Assembly (NCBI RefSeq): GCF_003590855.1
Contig: NZ_QYUP01000149.1
Location: 35,053 to 99,052, forward strand
Source of the DNA: Massilia cavernae
GTDB lineage: Bacteria; Pseudomonadota; Gammaproteobacteria; Burkholderiales; Burkholderiaceae_D
Length of the DNA stretch: 64,000 bases
Direction: 5' to 3'
The position numbers were made by a program, and so were the translations under genes. This document shows positions 16,588-26,833 of the stretch, piece after piece; the stretch's first letter is position 1; every line of letters starts with the position of its first letter. The notes under the pieces are model-generated. The model saw only the letters and a program-made list of their open reading frames with translations. It did not search any database and was not told the DNA's origin.

Positions 16588-17001
16588 ATGGCTACAAACA
16601 AACAACAAGGCAGCGGGACCAGCAACAGGGGCTTCGCTTCGATGGACCCGCAGCGCCAGCGCGAGATTGCCAGCCAGGGCGGCAAAGCAGCCCATGAAAA
16701 GGGCACTGCGCACGAATTCACTTCGGAAGAAGCCCGCCGCGCCGGCAGCATGAGCCACGGCAACCGCCAGTCGGCGAATGCCAGCGTCAGCGCAAGTGGT
16801 AAGCAGCCTAGCCGCCAGGGCGGCAAGCAACAACCGGAGATGAACCAGGGCAGCCGCCAGTCTGAAATCAACCAGGGCAGCCGCCAGTCGGACACCCAGC
16901 GCAACGAGCAATCCGAGCGCAACCAGGCCAGCAATCAGGCCAGCAACCAGCGTGGCCGCGACGACAGCCGCAGCGGCAGCAAATCAGGCAGCGACAGCTA
17001 G
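16588..17001 (+). CDS. KGG-motif stress-type disordered protein
   Basis: The 137-residue product has the KGG/stress-induced motif at residues 14-52: RGFASMDPQRQREIASQGGK and then AHEKGTAHEFTSEEARRAG, as in GsiB- and YciG-like proteins. The remainder is Gln/Ser/Asn-rich with repeated NQGSRQSE-type units. Such proteins are soluble, disordered and usually induced by general stress or stationary phase. It faces the other low-complexity gene and ends at a clear terminator. Precise function is unknown. Confidence 0.78.
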   Translation: MATNKQQGSGTSNRGFASMDPQRQREIASQGGKAAHEKGTAHEFTSEEARRAGSMSHGNRQSANASVSASGKQPSRQGGKQQPEMNQGSRQSEINQGSRQSDTQRNEQSERNQASNQASNQRGRDDSRSGSKSGSDS

Positions 17002-17023
17002 GATCGCGCCGAACTGACACAGG

Positions 17024-17055
17024 ACGGGGAGCTGCGGCTTCCCGTTTTGTTTTTT
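17024..17055 (+). terminator. Rho-independent terminator
   Basis: ACGGGGAGC, a TGCG loop and GCTTCCCGT form a 9-bp stem followed by TTTGTTTTTT. It lies 23 bp after the KGG gene. Confidence 0.85.
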
Positions 17056-17123
17056 GGCCAAATTGCCCTACGGATAGGTTAGAATCGTCGCGCCTGTTTT
17101 TATACCCACAAGGAAGCGCTGTC

Positions 17124-17528
17124 GTGAAAAGCCCGATAATCCGTGAAGTAAAAAGCCTGAATATGGCGTGTGACCGCATCGGCAACCTGCTGCTGACGAA
17201 ATTCGCCTGCAATGGCGCCCGAGATACGTCGATCCACATTCCTGCGACGATTGTGTTCTGGCTGCTGAAACACCTGCCTGTCAACCAGGACCCCAACCTG
17301 CCGCAGCCTCCGGGGCTGCCGCGCATCGATCAATACGACTGGGAAGACCCGAGCGTGGTACGTGCCTACACGGTGAACTGCAAGCAGTTCCACGACGCCA
17401 TCCGCATGACCTTTGCGATGGAACAAGGTCCGGACCTGACCGTGCTGCTTAATCGCTCCAACGTCGAACTGATGCGCCAGATGATGAACGCGTACAGCAA
17501 GGACCTGATCGACCTCGAGGTGCAGTAA
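17124..17528 (+). CDS. Conserved hypothetical cytosolic protein
   Basis: The 134-residue product starts at GTG 17124 with AAGGAAG upstream. It has no signal or membrane segment, is moderately hydrophobic and reads as a compact helical protein (HIPATIVFWLLKHLPVNQ, FHDAIRMTFAMEQGPDLTVL). I do not recognise a named family. It precedes the M14 carboxypeptidase gene by 81 bp on the same strand, so co-transcription is possible. Confidence 0.65.
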   Translation: MKSPIIREVKSLNMACDRIGNLLLTKFACNGARDTSIHIPATIVFWLLKHLPVNQDPNLPQPPGLPRIDQYDWEDPSVVRAYTVNCKQFHDAIRMTFAMEQGPDLTVLLNRSNVELMRQMMNAYSKDLIDLEVQ

Positions 17529-17609
17529 AAGCGCACCGCCGGCGCGCATCTGGCGGTGCGCGTGCGGTATCATTCTGTTCTTTTTGACACATCCACAAAA
17601 GGATCAGAC

Positions 17610-18731
17610 ATGCCAATCAAAATCAGCCAGCATTTCGACTCCGGCGCCATCGAAGTGGTGCAGGCCGACAGCGCCAAGCAGATCGACCTGAACCTGCGCA
17701 GCGATTCGCACGCGGACATCCACCAGTGGTTCCACTTCCGCCTGCAAGGCGCGCGCGGCCAGGCATGCACGATCCGATTCCTCAACGCCGGCCAGGCGAC
17801 CTACGCCAAGGGCTTCGAAGACTACAAGGTCTGCGCCAGCTACGATACTGAAAACTGGTTCCGCGTGCCGACCACCTTCGACGGCCAGGTCATGACCGTC
17901 ACCCACACCCCTGAACTCGATAGCGTCTACTACGCCTACTTCGAGCCGTATTCGTGGGAACGCCACCTGCGCCTGCTGGGCGAAGTGGCCGAGAACCCGA
18001 TCGCGCGCGTGCAGGACATCGGCACCACCATCGACGGCCGTGACATGAACCTGGTTGTCATTGGCAATCCGGCTGCGGAGAAGAAGATCTGGGTGATCGC
18101 ACGCCAGCACCCGGGCGAAACGATGGCCGAATGGTTCGTCGAAGGCATGATGGACGCGCTGCTGGACAACGCCAACCCGATCGCGCGCAAGCTGCTGCAG
18201 CGCGCCGTGTTCTACATCGTACCGAACATGAACCCGGACGGCTCGGTGCGCGGCAACCTGCGCACCAACGCGGCCGGCGCGAACCTGAACCGCGAATGGA
18301 TGACGCCGACGCTGGAGCGCAGCCCTGAAGTGCTGTGCGTGAAGAACAAGATCCACGAGACCGGCGTCGACATGTTCTTCGACATCCACGGCGACGAAGC
18401 GCTGCCGTACAACTTCGTGGCCGGTAACGAGATGCTGGCAGACTTCACGCCGGAGCGCGAGGCACGCCAGAAGGCCTTCGTCGACCAGTACATGGCCGCC
18501 AGCCCGGACTTCCAGAACGTATATGGCTACGCAGCCTCCAAGTACAACGAAGAACTGCTGACGCTCGCATCGAAGTACATCGGCCACACCTTCAAGTGCC
18601 TGTCGCTGACGCTGGAAATGCCGTTCAAGGACAACGCCGACCTGCCCGACCAGTACACCGGCTGGAACGGCGCGCGCAGCAGCGAGCTTGGCGCGGCGAT
18701 CCTGCAGCCTATCCTCAGTTCCCTGGACTGA
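17610..18731 (+). CDS. M14-type cytosolic carboxypeptidase
   Basis: The 373-residue product has an N-terminal beta domain (about 1-120) typical of Nna1/AGBL-like carboxypeptidases and then the zinc peptidase domain. Zinc ligands are visible in HPGE (His167, Glu170) and in DIHGDE (His260); the likely catalytic Glu is in TLEMPF near 334. It lacks a signal peptide, so it should be cytosolic. I used ATG 17610, preceded by AAGGATC, rather than the in-frame start 54 bp upstream. The bacterial substrate is unknown. CYTH gene follows after 2 bp. Confidence 0.87.
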   Translation: MPIKISQHFDSGAIEVVQADSAKQIDLNLRSDSHADIHQWFHFRLQGARGQACTIRFLNAGQATYAKGFEDYKVCASYDTENWFRVPTTFDGQVMTVTHTPELDSVYYAYFEPYSWERHLRLLGEVAENPIARVQDIGTTIDGRDMNLVVIGNPAAEKKIWVIARQHPGETMAEWFVEGMMDALLDNANPIARKLLQRAVFYIVPNMNPDGSVRGNLRTNAAGANLNREWMTPTLERSPEVLCVKNKIHETGVDMFFDIHGDEALPYNFVAGNEMLADFTPEREARQKAFVDQYMAASPDFQNVYGYAASKYNEELLTLASKYIGHTFKCLSLTLEMPFKDNADLPDQYTGWNGARSSELGAAILQPILSSLD

Positions 18732-18733
18732 GC

Positions 18734-19198
18734 ATGGGCGTCGAGATCGAACGCAAGTTCCTTCTGACCGGTGACGACTGGCGCAGCCTGGGTGAGCCCG
18801 TGCTGCTGCGCCAGGGCTACCTGTCGTCGCAGCCCGACCGCGTGGTGCGCGTGCGCATAGAAGGCGAACGCGCCACCATGACCATCAAGGGCCGCAGCAG
18901 CGGCGCCACGCGCGGCGAGTGGGAGTACGAAATTCCGCTGGCTGATGCGAACGAGCTGCTGGACCAGCTGTGCGAAAAACCCATCATCGAAAAGTACCGG
19001 CGCCGCATCCCGCATGCGGGGCTGACCTGGGAAGTGGATGAATTCCTGGGCGCGAACAAGGGCCTGATGTTCGCGGAAGTGGAACTCGAATCCGAAGACC
19101 AGCAGTTCGGCAAGCCGTCGTGGATAGGCGAAGAAGTCACCCACGACGCGCGCTACTACAACTCAAGCCTGATCCGCCTGCCGTTCTCGCAGTGGTAG
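18734..19198 (+). CDS. CYTH-domain protein (inorganic triphosphatase type)
   Basis: The 154-residue product starts with the CYTH hallmark ExExK (VEIERKFLL, residues 3-11) and keeps the alternating basic and acidic strands that line the triphosphate tunnel (VVRVRIEGERATMTIKG, EWEYEIP, YRRRIP, WEVDEF, AEVELE). Single-domain CYTH proteins hydrolyse tripolyphosphate or act on triphosphate compounds with Mg2+. It begins 2 bp after the carboxypeptidase stop, so the two are one operon. Confidence 0.88.
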   Translation: MGVEIERKFLLTGDDWRSLGEPVLLRQGYLSSQPDRVVRVRIEGERATMTIKGRSSGATRGEWEYEIPLADANELLDQLCEKPIIEKYRRRIPHAGLTWEVDEFLGANKGLMFAEVELESEDQQFGKPSWIGEEVTHDARYYNSSLIRLPFSQW

Positions 19199-19226
19199 GC
19201 GGCGCTTTACCTCCATAAGGCCGAAC

Positions 19227-20372
19227 ATGACCCCATCCCGCCGTACCGCGTTGCGCCTGTGCGTCGCGCTTGCCGCATCGACCGCCATCAGCGCATTCGC
19301 ACAATCTGGTCCTTATTTCCCGCCAGCCGGTACATGGGCCAAGAAGTCGCCCGCGGAACTGGGGATGGACGCGGCCAAGCTGGCGGAAGCCGTCAGCTAC
19401 GCGCAGCAGCACGAGACCGAGCGACCGCTCGACCTGTCGGACCAGGAGCGCGTCTTCGGTTCGCTGCTCGGCTCGATGCCGACGAGGCGCGCGAAGACCA
19501 ACGGCGTGGTGATCTACAAGGGCTACGTGGTTGCGGAGTTTGGCGACACGGCGGCGGTGGACCCGACCTATTCGGTGGCGAAGAGCATGCTGGCCACGGT
19601 GACCGGCGTGGCGCTGCGCGACGGGCGTATCGCTTCGCTCGACCAGCCAGTTGGGGCGACGGTCAAGGACGGCGGCTACGAGTCGCCGAGCAATGCAGTG
19701 GTGACGTGGAAGATGCACCTGCAGCAGGAGTCGGAGTGGGAAGGCACGATGTGGGGCAAGAAGGACGACTTCATCGGCAAGGAGGCTTTCGGCTCGGGCG
19801 AGCGCAAGCCGCGCACGCTGAAGCAGCCGGGCGAGTTCTACGAGTACAACGACGTGCGCATCAACCGCTTCGCGCTGTCGCTGCTGCGCGTGATGGACAA
19901 GAGCGTACCGGACGCGTTCCAGCAGGAGGTGATGGACCCGATCGGCGCTTCGTCGTCGTGGAAGTGGGTGCCATATGCGAACAGCTATGTGGAACAGGGC
20001 GGCAAACGCATGCCGTCGGTCAGCGGCGGTACGCGCTGGGGCGGCGGCATGTGGATCAATTCGTGGGACATGGCGCGCTTTGGCTACCTGTGGCTGCGCG
20101 GCGGGCAGTGGGGCGGCAAGCAGCTGCTGCAGCCCGCGTATGTGAAGGCGGCGCTGACGCCGAGTGGGCACGGGCCGGATTATGGTTACCTGTGGTGGCT
20201 GAACACGAAGGGGAAGAACCTGCCAGGGCTTCCCACCAACGCTTTTGCCGCGCTGGGGGCGGGCAGCAATACGATTACGGTGTCGCCGGATCATGACCTG
20301 GTGGTCGTGTGGCGCTGGCATTCGGGGAACTCGGGGGAGTTTGCGAAGCGGGTGATTGCAGCCATCAAATAG
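19227..20372 (+). CDS. Secreted serine hydrolase, beta-lactamase/DD-peptidase fold
   Basis: The 381-residue product has a Tat/Sec-like leader (RRTALRLCVALAASTAISAFA) and the class-C fold. The nucleophile is in SVAK (Ser116-Lys119), the YxN-type element is YEYND around residue 208, and the C-terminal strand motif is HGPDYGYLWW. It resembles 6-aminohexanoate-dimer hydrolase and esterase EstB types more than true beta-lactamases. It would act in the periplasm on an amide or ester. Substrate cannot be told from sequence. Confidence 0.83.
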   Translation: MTPSRRTALRLCVALAASTAISAFAQSGPYFPPAGTWAKKSPAELGMDAAKLAEAVSYAQQHETERPLDLSDQERVFGSLLGSMPTRRAKTNGVVIYKGYVVAEFGDTAAVDPTYSVAKSMLATVTGVALRDGRIASLDQPVGATVKDGGYESPSNAVVTWKMHLQQESEWEGTMWGKKDDFIGKEAFGSGERKPRTLKQPGEFYEYNDVRINRFALSLLRVMDKSVPDAFQQEVMDPIGASSSWKWVPYANSYVEQGGKRMPSVSGGTRWGGGMWINSWDMARFGYLWLRGGQWGGKQLLQPAYVKAALTPSGHGPDYGYLWWLNTKGKNLPGLPTNAFAALGAGSNTITVSPDHDLVVVWRWHSGNSGEFAKRVIAAIK

Positions 20373-20381
20373 GAGTCCTGA

Positions 20382-21140
20382 TTGAAGACAGCACGTTCGC
20401 GGTTTCATCGGAGTGAAGAGATTCGCCGGATAAAGGGCGATTTGGAGCGGGATAGTTATCCGCGCTTGCAGATGTTCCTACTGGTCGCGCTGACGGGTGG
20501 AGCGGGGTTCTTCGCTTCGTTCGTGATGCTCCGCACGGGCATCGTCGAGATGTGGATTCGGTACTTGCTGTCATTCGGCGTGGCGTATGTGGTGTTCCTG
20601 TTCCTTCTGTGGCTTTGGCTGCGGACGAAGGCCAACGATTACATCGACGTTATCGACGTCAGCGGGCTACCCACCTGGAGTCACGACGCGCCGACGCCGG
20701 TCTATAGCGGCAAGGGAGGCACGTTTGATGGCGATGGAGCCAGTGGCTCGTACGAACTCGCATCTGATGCCACCCTGCGAAGCGCCGAGCCTGCGGGCAT
20801 TACCGATAACGCGCTCGGATCGGTGGCGGACGCGGACGAATTCGCGATTCCGCTGGGCGTTATTCTGGTTCTCGCAGCGATTCTTTTCTCCTCGCTGTTC
20901 ATGGTCTATTCGGCGCCGCTGCTTTTTGCGGAACTTGCAGTGGATGGCCTGCTGTCGGCGAGCCTGTACCGGCGCCTGCGCGGTCTCGAGACACGGCACT
21001 GGCTCGAAACCGCTTTGCGAAAGACTGCGTTGCCCTTCGCAATGACGGCTATTGCCATTTCCGCGGCTGGATGGACAATGGCCCACAATGCCCCGGGTAC
21101 GCATTCCGTCGGCGAGTTCCTCACGGAGCGCTCGCAATAG
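20382..21140 (+). CDS. Hypothetical inner-membrane protein
   Basis: The 252-residue product from TTG 20382 (GGAG upstream) begins with a charged helix, then two transmembrane helices (about 30-53 and 58-80), a soluble loop of about 75 residues rich in Asp/Gly/Ser, and then two or three more membrane helices (FAIPLGVILVLAAILFSSLF, LPFAMTAIAISAAGWTM). The segment LFAELAVDGLLSASLYRRLR between the last helices is typical of this family in Oxalobacteraceae-type genomes. No function is known. The start is uncertain because TTG is rare. Confidence 0.65.
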   Translation: MKTARSRFHRSEEIRRIKGDLERDSYPRLQMFLLVALTGGAGFFASFVMLRTGIVEMWIRYLLSFGVAYVVFLFLLWLWLRTKANDYIDVIDVSGLPTWSHDAPTPVYSGKGGTFDGDGASGSYELASDATLRSAEPAGITDNALGSVADADEFAIPLGVILVLAAILFSSLFMVYSAPLLFAELAVDGLLSASLYRRLRGLETRHWLETALRKTALPFAMTAIAISAAGWTMAHNAPGTHSVGEFLTERSQ

Positions 21141-21235
21141 TGCGCTATCGGTCCGAAGCGAAAGTCGGCAAGGCACCTCGGGTTCCGCTATGCGACAGTT
21201 TACGCTATGAGTCATTTGACCTTCACCGCTGCTAG

Positions 21236-22451
21236 GGAAGCGCTGATCAATTGACGTTTCTGGCGCCGCGTCCGTTTTTCGAACAGACGGATTCATCCAA
21301 CTGCGCGATTGCGGAATCGGCGCTACCAGAAATCGCTTCTATTCGGTAAATCGGCCCTGCATTTCGCGCTTTTGCGCGCTCAAGACGCAACTCGGGATTC
21401 AGATATCGTGAACCGCCTACCCGCCAGGAGCAGATTGGCAAAGCCGAACAACGTGAACAGTTGTGCGGTGTTCTTCGCCAAGCCACGGTAGCGAACCTTG
21501 CGATGACGGAACAGGTTCTTCACAACATGGAACGGATGCTCCACCTTTGCCCGCACGCTGGCCTTGAGATGTTCGAGTTTTTCCATCCTGCGTCCAAGCT
21601 TGTTGTTGGGCAGCGCCTTGCGTTTGGAGCGCTTCATCGCGACATGCCAGGTGACCGCCTTGCCTTGGTTCTCTTCGCGCTTTTCCACGCCCTGGTAGCC
21701 TGCGTCGCCGAGTGCGGCCACTTCGTCGCCATGCAGCAGCGCGTGCGCTTGCGTTACGTCGCTGACGTTGCCGGCGGTGACGACGACGGTGTGCGTCAAC
21801 CCCGACGTAGCATCAACGCCGATATGGGCCTTGAGGCCGAAGTGCCAATCATTCCCCTTCTTCGACTGGTGCATTTCCGCATCGCGCTTCTTGTCTTTGT
21901 TCTTGGTCGATGGGGACGCTGCGATCAGCGTTGCATCGACAATCGTACCCTCGCGCATGATCAAACCCTTCTCCGCCAAGTGGCCGTTGATCGTGTCAAA
22001 GATCTTGCGCGTCAGTTCATTTTTCTCAAGTAGTCGGCGGAATTTCAGCAAGGTCGTTGCGTCCGGAGCGGATTCGCGATTGAGGTCAATGCCGACGAAA
22101 CCACGGATCGCCTGGCTATCGTAGATCGCGTCCTCAATGCCCTCGTCGGACAATCCAAAGCACTGCTGGGCCACGTACATGCGCAGCATGCGCGCCAGTC
22201 CAACCGGCGGGCGTCCGGCACCTACAACCTTTGGATAGAAGGGCTCGATCATTTGATGCAATTGCGACCAAGGCGTCACCTTGTCGATCTCAGCCAGGAA
22301 GCGATCACGCCGCGTCAGCTCTTTCTTGGCTGCGTATTCGAGGTCGGAAAAACTCTTCTGCATGGTCGACTGGTCAATGGTGAACGTGGCATCATTGTCT
22401 CAGGTCTTGCGCGCCGTCGGAACCGGCCCCGGAGAATAAATCAGCGTTTCC
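21236..22451. mobile_element. IS5-group insertion sequence, complete
   Basis: The 1216-bp element has inverted ends GGAAGCGCTGAT and GGAAACGCTGAT (11 of 12), flanked by the 4-bp target duplication CTAG at 21232-21235 and 22452-22455, matching the YTAR preference of the IS5 group. It carries one minus-strand transposase. Confidence 0.92.
21380..22363 (-). CDS. IS5-group transposase
   Basis: The 327-residue product has the IS5-type N terminus (RRDRFLAEIDKVTPWSQL), a DUF772-like DNA-binding region (GRPPVGLARMLRMYVAQQ) and a DDE domain: Asp in GTIVDATLI, Asp in LGDAGYQGV and Glu in VEHPFHVVKNLF. All parts are present, so it is probably active. A possible 79-codon frame after it (21247-21486) is a shadow of its 3' end. 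Confidence 0.93.
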   Translation of the reverse strand: MQKSFSDLEYAAKKELTRRDRFLAEIDKVTPWSQLHQMIEPFYPKVVGAGRPPVGLARMLRMYVAQQCFGLSDEGIEDAIYDSQAIRGFVGIDLNRESAPDATTLLKFRRLLEKNELTRKIFDTINGHLAEKGLIMREGTIVDATLIAASPSTKNKDKKRDAEMHQSKKGNDWHFGLKAHIGVDATSGLTHTVVVTAGNVSDVTQAHALLHGDEVAALGDAGYQGVEKREENQGKAVTWHVAMKRSKRKALPNNKLGRRMEKLEHLKASVRAKVEHPFHVVKNLFRHRKVRYRGLAKNTAQLFTLFGFANLLLAGRRFTISESRVAS

Positions 22452-23410
22452 CTAGACCACAAGGATGATGATCTGTAACAATTGGTTAGTTTTTTCGGTT
22501 GTGCCGCCACATATACTATTGGCCTTACCACGCGGCGTTAGCAACGCTTCGTTAAATCGCGGGCTTCGCGACCGGTAAGAATATCTAATGAACGAGGGGA
22601 AGTTTGTGTTTTCTTTGGCAGCATATACGGTTACGATCAACAAAACGGGGTCGAAAAAATCTTTACCACTTGACGCTTTCGATGGAAGCACGAGCTTCCT
22701 AGAAATGTTGCATGATTTCATCAAGTCGAGACGCGGATCCGACGTGACATACGCTCACAAGAAACGGATTCTGCGTTTTGCTGCCGTTGATAAGATCCAA
22801 AGTGATGCCTTCACCGCCAAATTGCAAACGGGTGAGTACGGTTTTACCAGTGATCTGTATGATACTAATCTCAAAGCAAATGCCTACAACAGGAAGATGT
22901 CTGAAGCGGAAATGTTGCCGTGTGGTGGTCAAGTAAATTCGGACACAACGATAGGTTTTTTTGCTGCCATGTTCCGTTCGTAGACGGAGGGCGGCAGATT
23001 GCCCAGAACTGAGTGCAGACGTTCGCTGTTGTAGAAGCCGACGATGTAGGCGGCGATATCGACCTTGGCCTCAGCGTGGTTGGCGTATTCTCGCTGCCAC
23101 ACGCGTTCCATTTTGAGGTTCAGGAAGAAGCGTTCGGCGACGGCGTTGTCCCAGCAGTTCCCTTTGCGGCTCATGCTGCAGATGAAGCCGTGGCTGGCCA
23201 ATTTCGCCTGGTACTGAGCACTGGCGTACTGGCTGCCGCGGTCTGAATGAACGATCAATCCTTCGCCCGGCCGCCGCTGTTGAACCGCCATGTGCAGAGC
23301 ATCGCAAACCAGCTTGGCTGGCATGTTCGGTGCCATGGCCCAACCGACCACCTTGCGCGAGAACAGGTCGATCACCACCGCCAGGTATAGCCAGCCGGCG
23401 CCGGTCCGGA

Positions 23411-25688
23411 GTAGAGTAAGAGGCAGGGCGTAGTCGAACTATTTCCCTGCCTCTCCTCTCCGAACCGGACTTGCACCTTTCAGTGCATCCGGCTCTCCAT
23501 TTAAGTGCTGCTCATAGCAAAGGCAACATCGGCGTATCGCGACTCAATCGTTCGTCGCGCTACGTCGCGCACGATGTACGGATTTTCCGACGAGGTCCGC
23601 CATCTGAATTGCCCCTTACGGCTTGTGATGAGGCGCCGAAGCGCTATCGCTCCATACCAGCCACGACTGTTACGACCTTCTACTACCCATGTCTTTGCTT
23701 GCCCCGGTTCTGGTTCACAGACATGGTCGCGCATTAGTGACGGGAAGCCCCGTCGATACTTACGCGCAAGCCAATACCCAAATTTCCAGAAGACAGTGCG
23801 ATCCAGCTTGCTAAACATGGTGGCTGTAAAGTCGGTGTACTGATAGAAGTTCGCCCATCCCGCAAGTTGCCGATTCAGGCTTTCCACGACATCCATCCGG
23901 TTTGCACCATAATCGCCTGACAGTTGCTTGACCAGTTTCTCGGCAAAGCGTCGGTACTTCTCCCACGGTATTGTGCTGACAGGCCGCATGCGACCGCGTG
24001 GACCTCGCTTACGGATGATGCGATGGCCGAGGAATACGAAGCCATCGTTGACATGCGTAACATGGGTTTTCTCCATGTTCAGCGTTAGTTTGAGTTGGCC
24101 TTCCAGAAACCCACGACACGCTTCGCGTACGGCTTCCGCATGCGCCTTGGTCCCTTTGACGGCTACCACAAAGTCATCAGCGTAACGGCAGTACGATATT
24201 GCAGGTATCCACTGCCGATTCTCCCGCACGGCAATGGGCCGCCGATTGAGAATGCTGAAGTTCCACGCCCCCGGTCTTGGCGCACTTTCTTGCTAAGATA
24301 ATTCTTCTCCATCCAAGCATCGAATTCATGCAACATGATGTTGGAAAGCAATGGTGAAATTACCCCGCCTTGTGGAACGCCTTCGCTTGCTGCTCGAAAT
24401 AGACCGTGATCAACGCATCCTGCCTTGATGAATTTCCAGAGCAGTGCCAGCAAGCGCTGATCAGCAATACGCTTACGAATCCCCTTCATAAGCAAGCGGT
24501 GATGTACGGTATCGAAGTAGCTGGCGAGATCACCTTCGATCACCCAACGGCCTGCGGTATTTTCCGTACCACTATCTTGCAGTTGAAGTTTCACGGTACG
24601 TATCGCGTGGTGCACACTGCGGGCCGGTCTGAATCCATATGACGCCGGATGGAAGTCACTCTCCCATATCGGTTCCATCACCATCAGAATGGCCCTCTGC
24701 ACAATTCGATCACGAAGACAAGGAATGCCTAACGGCCTCATTTTGCCGTTCGCTTTCGGAATCAGTACACGTCGTGCTGGCAGCGGGTGGTACGCCCCCG
24801 CCAACAGCTCGGAACGGATCGTCGCGAGTTCAGCGTGGAGATGCTCCTCCATCCGAACCTTGTCAACACCGTCGACGCCCGGCGTCTTGGCTCCGCTGGA
24901 AGCCAGCGTGATACGAGCCGCCTCACTAAGCCAGGCGCTGTCGGCGACCAGCCTCAGGAGGCGATCGAACTTGCGTTCTTTGTTCTCCGTTGACCATGTC
25001 GCCAGCTTGCTTTGCATTTCACTGATTATCAAAGGTCTTCACCTCATTGTGGTCAGTTAATCGACCAAGCAAACCACTTAAACTGCCCCCCTTCGCCATG
25101 TGACCGGATTTCCCGGCCTCGGACTACTACGAGGGCTCCGCCAGCTTGCACATCATCGGGGGCACACTCCCTTGGCATCTGCGCAAACCTTCCCCAGTTC
25201 ACATGCTGGACTTAACGCATGGGCGAGGTTGCCTATCGCAGCCTTTATCCTTGCTTTCCGCAAGTCGGCGCGGATGTCATGGTCTAGCTACGCGCTCTCC
25301 ATGACCCCATGCCGATCAGCATACATGTCTGATCGGCACTCGCGATTCCAGGTCATACGTATAACTGAAATCGATCCACGCCCTGCCTGTTAAACGGTGT
25401 AGGCAGGGGTGACATTTCAACCCTCAGGTACGGATTAATAGGTTCGTGTTCCTCAACCGTCCCATGCTCAGCCTAGAGATTCATCTTGGCGTAACCGTTT
25501 CGCCGCAAATCCCGTTTCCCACGGACTACGTCACCTTGCCAGTGTCAGCAAGTCACCGCCGCTTCGGCTCACTTTCTCTCGTAGCAGAGAAAGGGCATTC
25601 CCGAAAAAAAAACTTGCCGGGTACTGCATTCCAAACATGCTCAAGCAGCGTCACCCCAATGCAGGCGGGCTACGCTGGCTGGGCGTAC
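23411..25688 (-). mobile_element. Bacterial group II intron inside IS3 orfB
   Basis: On the minus strand the intron starts GTACGCCCAGCC (usual start GTGYG, so one base departs) and ends CTTACTCTAC. Domain V is visible as a 34-nt hairpin at 23462-23495 (GAGCCGGATGCACTGAAAGG..CCGGTTC), followed by a domain VI-like hairpin to the 3' border. The borders restore the orfB frame exactly. It encodes a reverse transcriptase (separate entry). The first about 650 nt are the structured domains I-III. Confidence 0.9.
23501..25032 (-). pseudogene. ltrA: Group II intron reverse transcriptase/maturase, frameshifted
   Basis: The N-terminal frame (24163-25032) holds RT blocks 0-4 (GIPCLRDRIVQRAILMVMEP, GDLASYFDTVHH, GVPQGGVISPLLSNIMLHEFD), and the second frame (23501-24229) holds the catalytic YADD (CRYADDFVV), FLGHRI, the thumb and maturase X domain. 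The frames meet at a G5 run (minus strand; 24268-24272): adding one G restores RQDRGAWNFSILNRRPIAV. This is a genuine 1-bp loss or a sequencing error. No HNH endonuclease domain is seen, so mobility would depend on other targeting. Confidence 0.85.
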
Positions 25689-26087
25689 CGTAGGTGATGT
25701 CGGAGACGTAGGCCTTATTTGGCGCGGCCGGATTGAACTGGCGGGCCAGTACGTTGGCTGCGATCGGCAGATCATGCTTGCTGTCGGTAGTGTGAATGAA
25801 TTTGCGCTTCCAGACGGGTTTTAAGCCTGCCTGGCGCATCAAACGTCGAACCTTGAAGCGACCGGCCGTAATGCCCCGATTTGACAGCTCTGCCACCATA
25901 CGGCGACTGCCATAGCTCTGGTGACTTGCCACGAAAGCTGCGCGTACATGGACACTCGTTTTGCAAACCGCCGGCGCAGCAGCACGGCGCTTAGCTTCAT
26001 AGAAACCGGAACGGCTAACGCCCAGTACACGGCAGCTTTGCGAGACAGGGATGGCCTTCGTTTGCAGCTCGTCGATAAGTCGAAAAC

Positions 26088-26414
<327 letters not shown>

Positions 26415-26833
26415 CTATCGAGGTGTCCGGGCAAATTAGACCACAGCACCGTTCTTACTGCACGCATATTTCCCTAAAGGACGCGCTCAAGGCGCCCTAA
26501 TATTTCAACGTTTCAAACAGTTCGGAGTTCGTGGCTATTTAATGGACGAACTGTTTCCTCACTTTACCGCGGCTTTCCCTGGCTATTCTCTCAAGTTGGC
26601 CAAGGCGGTACCTAAGGATGTACTCGCGGAAATTTTGGGGAAAGGTCAAGTAAAAGTTTTCCGATTTGTGAAATATCAAGCCTCTTCGGATATTTGCGAC
26701 GCCGTCGCATTGATCGACCGGGACTCTGCTACGACTGAAGTAGAATACGTAATTAAGGCCAAACGTAATGGCTACTTCGGATTGTTGGATCCGCTAAAAA
26801 AGGAATTCAACAAGCCCGTTCCTGATTTTAAGT

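Noticed and set aside
21247..21486. 79-codon minus-strand frame at the left end of the IS5-group element
   Set aside because: It overlaps the transposase 3' end in another frame and runs into the inverted repeat; no coding character.
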